Translations under genes and position numbers: made by a program
In this document: one piece after another, positions 38,075-46,540 of the stretch
Numbering within the stretch: position 1 is the stretch's first letter
Layout of the letters: the number at the start of each line of letters is the position of its first letter
NCBI RefSeq assembly: GCF_004359505.1
Contig: NZ_SCWE01000002.1
Span: 124,001-188,000, forward strand
Direction: 5' to 3'
Length of the DNA: 64,000 nt
Source of the DNA: Macrococcus hajekii
GTDB taxonomy: Bacteria; Bacillota; Bacilli; Staphylococcales; Staphylococcaceae
The notes under the pieces: generated by a model
Seen by the model: only the letters and a program-made list of their open reading frames with translations
Databases searched by the model: none
Told to the model about the DNA's origin: nothing

Positions 38075-41000
38075 TTATCTGACTTCTGTCACTTTGCGGC
38101 GGCGTCTGTTCTTGATTTTCATCAATGTTTCATACACAACCGGCACAACAATCAGAGTCAATAGTGTAGAAGAAACGAGTCCACCGATAACGGTTACGCC
38201 GAGTGCTTTACTGATCAGCACTGAGCCGTCCCCACCAAAAAGAAGAGGTGATAGTGCACCTACTGTTGCTAGTGCAGTCATTAATATCGGTCTCACACGT
38301 GTTGCTGCTGCTTCCAGAAGCGCTTCACGTGTAGATAAACCTCTATCCTCCATATGAATCACTCGGTCAATCAATACAATAGCATTGGTTACAACAATAC
38401 CAATCAGCATGAGTACGCCGATCATTGAAGGGACAGAGAGCGTCTCACCCGATAACAGAAGACCGACGATAACACCGATAATTGTAAACGGAAGCGAGAA
38501 GAGAATGGCAAGAGGCGCAAGTCCTCCTTTAAATGTCAGTACAAGAATTAAGTACACGATACCGATAGCCGCAAGCATCGCAAGTCCTAGTTGTGAGAAG
38601 CTTTCGCCGATGTCTTCACTTGTACCTCCCACATTGACTTTAACATTGTTCGGCTTATCAATCTTATTGATCGCCTGTGAAACATCTGCTGTCGTTTTAC
38701 CGACATCATCTGCTTTAATCTTACCGTCAACCGTCGCTGATACATCACCGTCTTTACGACTAATCGTATCTGATGACTGGCCTTTTTCAATGGATGCAAC
38801 ATCACTCAACTTAATGTCACGGCCCATCGGTGAAGTTAAGGTTGTATCTTTAAGCTTAGCTTCAGTCCAGTTCGTTTCCTGTTCTTTCGTCAGTATAACA
38901 TCTGTTGACTGGCCAGCCTTCCCTATTTTAGTGACTACTGTTTCAGGTGAATACTGATTAAGTGCCATCGATACTTGACCCGCTGTTAAACCATTCTCAG
39001 CCAGTTTGTTCTGATCGACTTTAATGGTGTATTCTTCATAATTTTTAGAGAGTGATGAGCTAATATTTGATAATGCTTTTTGTTTCTTCATCACATTTTC
39101 TACTTCTTTTACTGTGCTGCGGATGGCCTCAGTTGAAGGTCCGACGACAGAGACAGCTACTGTATTAGAAGCACCCCCTGTTGCAAAGTCCTGGTTCTTC
39201 CATGTACCTGGATGTTTGTATGTCGCCACTTTATCCAGTACTTTCTCTGCTTCGTCGTCCCAGTTCGGTGTATCTTTATCGTATTCAACCATCATCGCCA
39301 TATCATTCGATGCGACTGGACTGAATGGATTCTTACCGCCTACTGAGTATTGAATATTATTAACATACTTATTGTCACTAAGCGCTTTTTGAATTTCGTC
39401 ACCATGCGCAACGACTTCTTCTTCTGTTTCGCCTGGTTCTGGTTTATAAGTCAGCGCCAGTAGTTTATCTTCACCTGTTGAGATAAAAGATGTCCCAACA
39501 AGGGGTGTCAGCATTAAGCTGCCGACAAGTAGCAATGTACTGAGTAAGGCAATGAGCCACTTATGATTGAGTGACCACTCCAGGATATTGCGATAAAAAT
39601 GTGCAATGCGTCCCGGCTTCTCATCATGATGGCCTTTAATACCATTTCTAAAGAAAATATGACCGAGCATCGGCACAATCGTAATCGCAATCAATAATGA
39701 GGCAAGAAGTGCAAATACAACCGTCAGTGCAAATGGTCGGAACAGCTCACCGATAGAACCTGATACAAGTCCAAGCGGTAGGAAGACCGCGATTGTGACC
39801 ATTGTAGAAGACATAATCGGAATAAACATCTCGCGTGTGGCGTCAGCAATTAATGCTGTACCACGTAAAGGCTCACTCTTGCTCGACATTCTACGGAATA
39901 TATTCTCTATTACTACAATAGAATCATCGATGACACGTCCAATTGCCACCGTCATGGCGCCAAGCGTCATAATATTGAGCGTTACCCCTAACTGTTTAAG
40001 AATCAATAATGCAATCAGGATTGACATTGGGATAGATACAACTGCAATAAAGGTTGAGCGAATATTGCGCAGGAACACAAGAATCATCACGACTGCAAAA
40101 ATAGCACCAATAACTGCTTTTTCAACCATCGTCTTCACTGAATCCTGAATTGGTTTTGCCTGGTCCATCATAAGTAATGCGTGAATATCTTTATTTTCAT
40201 TAACGTATTGATCCACTATTTTTTTGGCATCATTCGCTACACTGACTGTATTGGCATTGTCAGTCTTAACGAGCTGGATGCTGAGTGAGTCATTACCATT
40301 CGTTTTTGAAATTGATTCACGGCTTTGAACGTTTTTAATCGTCGCCACATCACCTAATGTGACAGTTGGCACTTTAGCATTCTTCATTTTTTCAGCCATT
40401 GCTGCAGAATCCATCTGTGCTCCAGGTTGCTGACCTGGCGTCTGTGCGCCACTTGCTGAACCTGTTGCTGGAATCTTCAAGGATTTGAGTGCATCAACTG
40501 ATGTGAATTGACCATCTACTATAATAGATTTTAAGTCGTTACCAAACGTGTAAAGACCAAGCGGTGCATTTGTCGTCGCACCTTTAATGAACTGCAGGAC
40601 GGATTCCTGTGTCAGTCCTTCTTTCTTTAACTTATCTTCATCAAACTGAAGTTCAACCTGCTCCACTTCCTGCCCAGAAAATGAAACACTTGAAACACCT
40701 TCCACACCCTCCAGTTGAGGAAGCAGATCATCCTTTATCTTTTGAGTGAGGCTCTTCAGATCATTCACATCATTAGAAAATGAATAGCTGATGATCGGGA
40801 ATGTATACATAGAAATCTGATCAATATTTGTATCCTTCACTTCTTCAGGAAGATCTAACGCATCGATAGCTTCCTGCACATCTTTTTCTGCCTTATCCAT
40901 ATCTGTACCAAACTCATATTGCAGAGTAATAGCAGAAGCATTCTGCATCGACTGACTGGATACTGTGTCAACGCCTTCCATACTCTTTACTTTCTTTTCG

Positions 41001-41206
41001 ATCGGGTCAGTTACGTTATCAAGTACCGCCTCAGGTGTTGCACCTGGATAAGGGGTTGTGACTGTGAGAACGGGTGATGAAATACTCGGTAACATCTCCA
41101 TCTTCATCGTCATAGCTGAGTAAATACCAGCAGCTGCAAGGAGTAACGTCATCAGCCACAGCGCCAGTTTATTATGTAACGAGAAATCAATGATTTTCTT
41201 TACCAC
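38075..41206 (-). CDS. RND-family efflux transporter (AcrB/SA2056-like)
   Basis: 1043 aa, full-length AcrB-type pump: TM1 near residue 12-30, large periplasmic-type loops, TM blocks at about 340-560 and 850-1030, with the TM4 Asp pair region (GRVIDDSIVVIENIFR). HAE1 signature TVTTPYPGATPEAV near the N-terminus. In Gram-positives there is no outer membrane, so the loops face outside. A low-complexity Gly/Ala/Gln/Met insert lies at about residues 247-270. S. aureus has an ortholog next to femX, so the location is conserved. Substrate unknown. No adaptor (membrane fusion) gene is adjacent. Confidence 0.88.
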   Translation of the reverse strand: MVKKIIDFSLHNKLALWLMTLLLAAAGIYSAMTMKMEMLPSISSPVLTVTTPYPGATPEAVLDNVTDPIEKKVKSMEGVDTVSSQSMQNASAITLQYEFGTDMDKAEKDVQEAIDALDLPEEVKDTNIDQISMYTFPIISYSFSNDVNDLKSLTQKIKDDLLPQLEGVEGVSSVSFSGQEVEQVELQFDEDKLKKEGLTQESVLQFIKGATTNAPLGLYTFGNDLKSIIVDGQFTSVDALKSLKIPATGSASGAQTPGQQPGAQMDSAAMAEKMKNAKVPTVTLGDVATIKNVQSRESISKTNGNDSLSIQLVKTDNANTVSVANDAKKIVDQYVNENKDIHALLMMDQAKPIQDSVKTMVEKAVIGAIFAVVMILVFLRNIRSTFIAVVSIPMSILIALLILKQLGVTLNIMTLGAMTVAIGRVIDDSIVVIENIFRRMSSKSEPLRGTALIADATREMFIPIMSSTMVTIAVFLPLGLVSGSIGELFRPFALTVVFALLASLLIAITIVPMLGHIFFRNGIKGHHDEKPGRIAHFYRNILEWSLNHKWLIALLSTLLLVGSLMLTPLVGTSFISTGEDKLLALTYKPEPGETEEEVVAHGDEIQKALSDNKYVNNIQYSVGGKNPFSPVASNDMAMMVEYDKDTPNWDDEAEKVLDKVATYKHPGTWKNQDFATGGASNTVAVSVVGPSTEAIRSTVKEVENVMKKQKALSNISSSLSKNYEEYTIKVDQNKLAENGLTAGQVSMALNQYSPETVVTKIGKAGQSTDVILTKEQETNWTEAKLKDTTLTSPMGRDIKLSDVASIEKGQSSDTISRKDGDVSATVDGKIKADDVGKTTADVSQAINKIDKPNNVKVNVGGTSEDIGESFSQLGLAMLAAIGIVYLILVLTFKGGLAPLAILFSLPFTIIGVIVGLLLSGETLSVPSMIGVLMLIGIVVTNAIVLIDRVIHMEDRGLSTREALLEAAATRVRPILMTALATVGALSPLLFGGDGSVLISKALGVTVIGGLVSSTLLTLIVVPVVYETLMKIKNRRRRKVTEVR

Positions 41207-41374
41207 ATCTTGCCTCCTAAATAGTTTGTCTCTTAAGTAATATAGCTTAAATATATTGTCATTACTAATAATAATACCCAGTATTTTCTGGAGACCTTTA
41301 TCTTATTACCTTCAGCAACTTTCTGTTTCGTTCAACCTTTTTTTCCATTACACTAAAAGAAATGGAGGGGTTAT

Positions 41375-41662
41375 ATGCAAAAAGTGCTGATGCTCTTATC
41401 AATCTTAATGCACATCGTCTTAATAGCAGGTTATTTCATCAACAGCGGAATCATTTTCTTTACGAGTTATTTCTGGATTATTTTCTGTCTGATTTCTTTA
41501 TTTATTGGACTACACTATCACTTTTCTAAAGTAAACCTCAATGAAAAAGATCTGACTTATCGTATTTTAGCCATCATTCTTACAATCAGTAGTTCTGTGA
41601 GTCTGATTTTCCTTCTATATATTACGTTCATTAATCCATTTCTTTATCTCGATATGCGTTAA
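41375..41662 (+). CDS. Small three-helix membrane protein, unknown
   Basis: 95 aa, hydrophobic segments near 4-22, 25-46 and 63-88, with a short charged loop (KVNLNEKDLTYR). Ribosome site TGGAGGGG five bases before the ATG. Divergent from the RND transporter (168-base gap, AT-rich, nothing else seen). Not recognised. Confidence 0.68.
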   Translation: MQKVLMLLSILMHIVLIAGYFINSGIIFFTSYFWIIFCLISLFIGLHYHFSKVNLNEKDLTYRILAIILTISSSVSLIFLLYITFINPFLYLDMR

Positions 41663-41693
41663 AAGTCTCATCCGACTGGATGAGACTTTTTTT
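41661..41693. terminator. Bidirectional terminator
   Basis: AGTCTCATCC, GACT, GGATGAGACT (41664-41687) with T run; it ends the convergent genes 41375 and 41692 and touches both stop codons. Confidence 0.95.
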
Positions 41694-42936
41694 ATCGACG
41701 TCCTAATTTTCTTTTAAGATTCATAATTTGTGGTTTCACCTGTTCAATGAGCTGATAAACCGGTGGGTTCAATACATAATCAAATTCTCCGATTTTTGCA
41801 CTCAGTTTTGTTCCCCACATCTTTTTAAACTGCCATAATCCGTAATACTCTGATTCTTTATCCGGGTGATTGCTTGTCCCACCGAAATCGTAAGTTTTAG
41901 CACCTTTATCACGTGCATAACGCATCATGGTAAGCTGCATGTTATAGTTCGGTAAGTAATCACGGTATTCATTGCTTGAAGCACCGTACAGATAATAAGC
42001 TTTATGCCCTGCGAATGTCAGAATAGAACCCGACAGCACCTTACCCTCAGGTGTGGTTTTCTCCATTTCAGTCAGTTCATCTATCTGCTTCTCAAGTTTC
42101 GCCAACTGAATATCCAGATCTTTAATCTGGTTTTCAATTTTTTGATTCTTCTCTTTTCCCTCAAGTCGCGCTTTCTTATCCAGGCGTACTTGACGTTCTT
42201 CGCGTAGTTTAGGCAGCACTTCACCTGGCACCAGTTTCACAAGAACAAGTTCTGCATCCCCGTCAGGATTGAGCGCATCATAAATATTTTCGAAGTAGGA
42301 GACGTCTCTTGTCAGGAAGCCATCTCTTGAACCTGTCTCCTGCATAAGATCTGCAAATGTCTGCAGTTCATCACGACTCGCAATGTATGCACGCGTCCCT
42401 TTCTTCTGACTCAGTTTCACACGTGAGCGATTATTTCGCTCAAAACTTTTAATCAGGTCTTCCTCGCTCTGATCAATATTTGTGACCATCGTCATACGCG
42501 GCTGGATATAATGCTTACTGAGACCATCTTCAAAGCCTTTATGCTTAAAGCCAATAGATTCCATGTAGTCCACGAGATCTTCTACTTCCGTCACTTCTAC
42601 ATCCGGATCAATTTTAATCGAATAAGCTCGTTCCGCTTTTGCGATTTCAATTCCCTGCTCAAGCAAAGCTTCCACAACCTCATGGTCGCGGTAATCACAG
42701 ACGAATCCTCTTGAGATATAGCATAATGTATAGGGCAGTCTAGGTACTTTCTTAAAAAGAAGCTGTGCAACACCCGCTACTTCTCCAGCTCTACCAACCG
42801 CGATACGCTTACTGTACCAGCCTGCAGATTTTTTCACATCTCCCCATTTAGATAATTGAAGAAGGTCTCCATGAGGATGTGTCTTTACAAATTCATCATG
42901 TGCCTTATCTGTTATCGTTAAACGTTCAACTGTCAT
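41692..42936 (-). CDS. femX: FemX/FmhB peptidoglycan aminoacyltransferase
   Basis: 414 aa. Adds the first glycine (or Ala/Ser in relatives) to the lysine of lipid II for the interpeptide bridge. Two GNAT-like subdomains interrupted by a coiled-coil arm (about residues 240-295: LREERQVRLDKKARLEGK, QIKDLDIQLAKLEKQIDEL) typical of Fem proteins; block FERNNRSRVKLSQKKG and YDFGGTSNHPDKESEYYGLW are FmhB-like. Start is ATG 42936 after GGAAGAG; an earlier TTG lacks support. Essential in S. aureus. Confidence 0.92.
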   Translation of the reverse strand: MTVERLTITDKAHDEFVKTHPHGDLLQLSKWGDVKKSAGWYSKRIAVGRAGEVAGVAQLLFKKVPRLPYTLCYISRGFVCDYRDHEVVEALLEQGIEIAKAERAYSIKIDPDVEVTEVEDLVDYMESIGFKHKGFEDGLSKHYIQPRMTMVTNIDQSEEDLIKSFERNNRSRVKLSQKKGTRAYIASRDELQTFADLMQETGSRDGFLTRDVSYFENIYDALNPDGDAELVLVKLVPGEVLPKLREERQVRLDKKARLEGKEKNQKIENQIKDLDIQLAKLEKQIDELTEMEKTTPEGKVLSGSILTFAGHKAYYLYGASSNEYRDYLPNYNMQLTMMRYARDKGAKTYDFGGTSNHPDKESEYYGLWQFKKMWGTKLSAKIGEFDYVLNPPVYQLIEQVKPQIMNLKRKLGRR

Positions 42937-43015
42937 TGTTCTCTTCCTTTCACTTATCAAGCATCTTCATTATCAATTTGTTATAATAGCCGCATACTAA
43001 GAAAACGAGGTTATT

Positions 43016-43270
43016 ATGTTTAAAAATATATTACTTGCCGTTGTCTCACTCATCAATCTGATATTCATCTTTTTGATTCAAGGACATCAATCTGTTAATC
43101 ATATTGATATCCATATTATTGTCGCAGCCCTTGCTGTAATCCTGAGTGTACTCTTTTTGATTGTAAGAACGACTCGTCTTAACTTCACGTTGGCTATTAT
43201 AACACTTTTAATCGCCGCAGTTCATATTTCACTCATTGTCATGCATATTTACAATTATGTCTATGCGTGA
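43016..43270 (+). CDS. Small membrane protein, unknown
   Basis: 84 aa, three hydrophobic segments (4-21, 29-50, 57-80). Ribosome site CGAGG before the ATG. Divergent from femX and convergent with the VOC gene, overlapping its end by ten bases. Not recognised. Confidence 0.65.
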   Translation: MFKNILLAVVSLINLIFIFLIQGHQSVNHIDIHIIVAALAVILSVLFLIVRTTRLNFTLAIITLLIAAVHISLIVMHIYNYVYA

Positions 43271-43986
43271 AAATGATAAGTCGCGCCCCTTATTTCCATA
43301 GAAGGATGTTCAATCCCGGACAGTGTGATGGATTCAATACTCTCCTGATCACCTTCAAATAATGTGAAAGTCGGTCCATCTGGAATTAATAATTGTCCAT
43401 CCTTATAGTCAGCATTGAACCAGTCTATCCAGTTTTGGATAAACTGGTCTTTATTTTGAGTCATCAGCGCAATATCTGTTATATTCACAGACTGAAACAT
43501 AGATTCCAGCTGCTCAGTGCGCTTCACATCATCATCACCCCACTGAATAAAGAAAGGAAGTTCACGGTCCTGTCTATCATCATCGATATAAAGCAACTGC
43601 CAGCTGACCACCGTTCCGTCCGACTTCGTACGAGACATTTTGCTCGGACCGATAGTCGACAGACCGCATGAGATAAAATGGTCATTCAGTGCCTCGATAT
43701 TATCTGTCCGGAAGCACAGCCGCTTCCAGCCCTCTGTATAATCTGTTCTTTCTAAAGTGGCAGCAAAACTAAGACGTTGTTCTTCACTCGCCGCTGCCTG
43801 CTTTAATATATTCTGATCAAAAACATCAATAAATTCAATGTAACTCAGATCGGTATAACTTAAATCATTATAAGTGCCTAGTGCCTCATGACGACCACCT
43901 TCATGCAGCTGCAGTAAATCCTCAGGAAACTGAAAAGACGATAAATCATGAATATAGTGAATAATATGATCCCACTGTAATTTCAT
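43261..43986 (-). CDS. VOC-superfamily (glyoxalase-like) protein
   Basis: 241 aa, starting MKLQWDHIIHYIHDL at ATG 43986 behind GAGGTG; an overlapping GTG start three codons earlier lies within the ribosome site. Two betaalphabetabetabeta modules; the N-terminal LQWDHIIHYIHDL carries the conserved metal His of the glyoxalase-like (PF13468 type) family, and WKRLCFRTDNIEAL and LPFFIQWG fit the second part. Probably an enzyme acting on a small molecule; substrate unknown. Confidence 0.72.
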   Translation of the reverse strand: MKLQWDHIIHYIHDLSSFQFPEDLLQLHEGGRHEALGTYNDLSYTDLSYIEFIDVFDQNILKQAAASEEQRLSFAATLERTDYTEGWKRLCFRTDNIEALNDHFISCGLSTIGPSKMSRTKSDGTVVSWQLLYIDDDRQDRELPFFIQWGDDDVKRTEQLESMFQSVNITDIALMTQNKDQFIQNWIDWFNADYKDGQLLIPDGPTFTLFEGDQESIESITLSGIEHPSMEIRGATYHFHA

Positions 43987-44020
43987 TATGCTCACCTCTA
44001 CTTTATTGTAAATAAGAACA

Positions 44021-44054
44021 CAAAAGAAAACACCTTAAAAGGTGTTTTCTGAAG
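44021..44054 (-). terminator. Terminator of the nuclease gene
   Basis: AGAAAACACCTT, two-base loop, AAGGTGTTTTCT (44025-44050), beginning 12 bases after the nuclease stop codon; T-rich on the minus strand. Confidence 0.8.
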
Positions 44055-44061
44055 GGAAATC

Positions 44062-46389
44062 TTATTGTTTTCTCAATTGACCTACATTTTTAGCAAATCC
44101 AGCTGTTACATCATTTAAATCATGCGTTATATCAACCGTTACTTTGCCATCCTTGATATCAGAATCAATATTATCTGCGGCTGCATTCTGGAATGTTTCC
44201 ACTAAATTTTTAGGTTGGTCAAACTGCAGAACATAACGACCAACTGCAACATTAACTGTGTAGCGACCTTGCTTATCCGTTTTAACCTTTTCTACAAGTT
44301 TACCGTTTTGATATACATCGACACGAATATTACTTAATTTACGGTCTGGTGTATCATACTTACCGTTATTATTCTGGTCGAAGAATACAAAACCTTTTAC
44401 ATTATGCTTTATAACAGGTACTTCTGTCGTCGGTGCTTCTGTTGTTGGTACTTCTGTCGTCGGTACTTCTGTCGTCGGTACTTCTGTCGTCGGTACTTCT
44501 GTCGTCGGTACTTCTGTCGTCGGTGCTTCTGTCGTCGGCACTTCTGTTGTCGGTACGTCAGCAGTCTTCACGATAGAAGTCGGTAGTAATTTATACGCAT
44601 TAAAGCTATAAGTGACGACACCTTCAATACGGTCATATGTTGCACCGATTTCAAGTGGTTCAGTCGTTTTCACTAGGGATTGATGTCCTGCTGCGTCTGT
44701 TACTGTATATTCGTTATGCGTATTGACTGACTCCACTTTTATTTTTTCAATAGCAATATACTCTGCTTCGGTCTCTTCACCAATCTGGTTTAATGCAGTC
44801 ACTACAGGTACCACTGTTTTTTGTGCTGTCACTTTAACATTTTCAGTTTCAACTTGATAAAGTCCGTAATACTCAGTTGTAGAACCTGTTGCAGTAATAA
44901 CGTCACCTACTTTAGGTGTGACCGTCTTACTTCTGACGACCATACCTGCTGTCTCGTCCTGAATATAGAGATTATAACCGTCGATAGCTGTAACAGTTCC
45001 TGAAACAATTACATTTGTTCCTATTGCTGCTGTTCTTGCTTCTTGAATCATCATCTCTTTTGCAGGTTCTGTTACAGGATCTGCTGGAAGTGTTGTGTCA
45101 GGTGCTACAGTATAACCTTGAGCAATGGCTTCTTCTTGTGCGAAGAAGATACGTCTTTCTACCGGAACTTTTTCAAAATCTTCCGGTGCATAATATAACT
45201 TCGTCTGTGAATCTCCCACATAACGCTGTAATCCCTTATTATCGTAACGTGCTCTGAACTCGAATGCTAATTCAAGTAATGGATGTGCTGTCTGCCAGAT
45301 ACCTAAATGATTCTGTTTAGCTTCAGCTACAGCATCCTGGAACATATGGTAATCTTCCATATTAGCGACCGGCCAGATGAAATAAGTTGAAGCCATGCCT
45401 TGTTTCACCATTTCAAGGTTTGTATTTACATTATCACTCTCTCTAACGACCTGCCCCAAGACACGTCCATATTGGTCAGTAATATTATCTGGATTGACCT
45501 TAACAGTAACAGGTGTGCCAGGTGCAAGTAATTCATTGAGAGCTTTTTTAGCCACTTCACCATGATATTTCTGGTTTTGATTCAAATCTGTATCAATCAA
45601 TGCTGGATCATAAGATGTTAAGTGATACGTTTCAGGTGTATCAATATTAACGAATCTGATTGTATCTGATCCCATAATATCAGGAGAAACTTTGATTGTA
45701 TCGCCATCGACTACTCTGACGACATTGACATGATATTCAGCTTGCGGTACTTCTGGAGCAGGTGGTGTGACATGTGCACTGAACGTACCTAGTTCAGAAA
45801 ATGTATCTTTTGGCAGTGCTGTAAACTGCACTGATGGATCATAGGCATTATGAATATCAGTATCTGCAATGAGATTGTCTGCTGTGCGTACAAGCGTCAT
45901 ATCCAATGTTGATACTGCTGAACCAAATGCTGTACCTGGGTCTACACCCACTTGTCCGATTGAGTCATTGATATCACCTGATTTTGTTGAAGCATTATAG
46001 TTTTCAAATAATACAAGTGTGTCATCGCCATTAAAATTAACAGCTGTTGAACCTGTTTTTAAATCAGCCTGAGCTAGTATTTCAGGTGCTGCATTCTGGT
46101 TAGCAATGACATAGACATCACCTGGTGCAATTGTGCCGCTGAGTTTCAGTTCTGCGACAGTGCCCGATGTTTCATTCGCACCGTTCACAAAGTTAACAAA
46201 TGAATAAGTAGATAAATCAACAGCCTCTTTTGTCGGATTATAAATTTCAACCGCTTTGTTGTAACCCGTACCTTCTATGTATTCTGAGATAACCAGTTTT
46301 CCAGCTGCCTGCACACTTTGAACCGTAAATGACAGTACGAGTGATAAAACCATCATCATTGACAGTATAACCTTGAAAGTAGTCTTCAT
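44062..46389 (-). CDS. Secreted multidomain nuclease (lamin-tail, SNase, OB-fold, SdrD-B domain)
   Basis: 775 aa. Order: Sec signal peptide (1-28, VQA/A); lamin-tail-like domain (about 30-205, LVISEYIEGTGYNKAVEIYN); staphylococcal-nuclease domain (about 217-370) with catalytic residues DGDT, IRFVNIDTPE (Arg and Glu) and DQYGR (Arg) all present; OB-fold (about 440-605, YLYIQDETAGMVVR-like); nine TTE[VA]P repeats (614-658); one SdrD-type B domain (about 663-768). No LPXTG, so it is likely secreted or held otherwise. Related to Bacillus YhcR-type extracellular nucleases. Ribosome site AGAGGAG six bases upstream. Confidence 0.88.
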   Translation of the reverse strand: MKTTFKVILSMMMVLSLVLSFTVQSVQAAGKLVISEYIEGTGYNKAVEIYNPTKEAVDLSTYSFVNFVNGANETSGTVAELKLSGTIAPGDVYVIANQNAAPEILAQADLKTGSTAVNFNGDDTLVLFENYNASTKSGDINDSIGQVGVDPGTAFGSAVSTLDMTLVRTADNLIADTDIHNAYDPSVQFTALPKDTFSELGTFSAHVTPPAPEVPQAEYHVNVVRVVDGDTIKVSPDIMGSDTIRFVNIDTPETYHLTSYDPALIDTDLNQNQKYHGEVAKKALNELLAPGTPVTVKVNPDNITDQYGRVLGQVVRESDNVNTNLEMVKQGMASTYFIWPVANMEDYHMFQDAVAEAKQNHLGIWQTAHPLLELAFEFRARYDNKGLQRYVGDSQTKLYYAPEDFEKVPVERRIFFAQEEAIAQGYTVAPDTTLPADPVTEPAKEMMIQEARTAAIGTNVIVSGTVTAIDGYNLYIQDETAGMVVRSKTVTPKVGDVITATGSTTEYYGLYQVETENVKVTAQKTVVPVVTALNQIGEETEAEYIAIEKIKVESVNTHNEYTVTDAAGHQSLVKTTEPLEIGATYDRIEGVVTYSFNAYKLLPTSIVKTADVPTTEVPTTEAPTTEVPTTEVPTTEVPTTEVPTTEVPTTEAPTTEVPVIKHNVKGFVFFDQNNNGKYDTPDRKLSNIRVDVYQNGKLVEKVKTDKQGRYTVNVAVGRYVLQFDQPKNLVETFQNAAADNIDSDIKDGKVTVDITHDLNDVTAGFAKNVGQLRKQ
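44416..44550 (-). repeat. Nine 15-bp repeats encoding TTEVP/TTEAP in the nuclease gene
   Basis: Unit GACGACAGAAGTACC-like, in tandem, encoding a Thr/Glu/Pro linker between the OB-fold and SdrD-B domain. Some units differ at one or two bases. Length may vary between strains without frameshift. Confidence 0.9.
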
Positions 46390-46408
46390 CTTTTTTCTCC
46401 TCTAATTT

Positions 46409-46436
46409 ATAGTAGAATGCTTATCTATTCTATCAA
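46409..46436 (-). promoter_or_regulatory. Promoter of the secreted nuclease gene
   Basis: Minus strand TTGATA (46436-46431), 16-base spacer, TACTAT (46414-46409), 20 bases before the start. Confidence 0.55.
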
Positions 46437-46494
46437 TCTAATGTAGAGGTCATATTTAGATACTGTAAATATATAATTAAGAATGTAAAAGAAC

Positions 46495-46531
46495 TGAAAA
46501 AAAGCTGTTCACATTGAAATGTAAACAGCTT
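46495..46531 (-). terminator. Terminator of malL and of the whole sugar operon
   Basis: AAGCTGTT, inner ACAT/ATGT, AACAGCTT (46502-46531) with a T run on the minus strand, ten bases after the malL stop codon. Confidence 0.9.
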
Positions 46532-46540
46532 CCCTATTCA

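Noticed and set aside
44404-44586. 60-aa Cys/Arg-rich plus-strand frame over the TTEVP repeats
   Set aside because: Antisense readout of the 15-bp repeat; its CRRYF pattern is a by-product.
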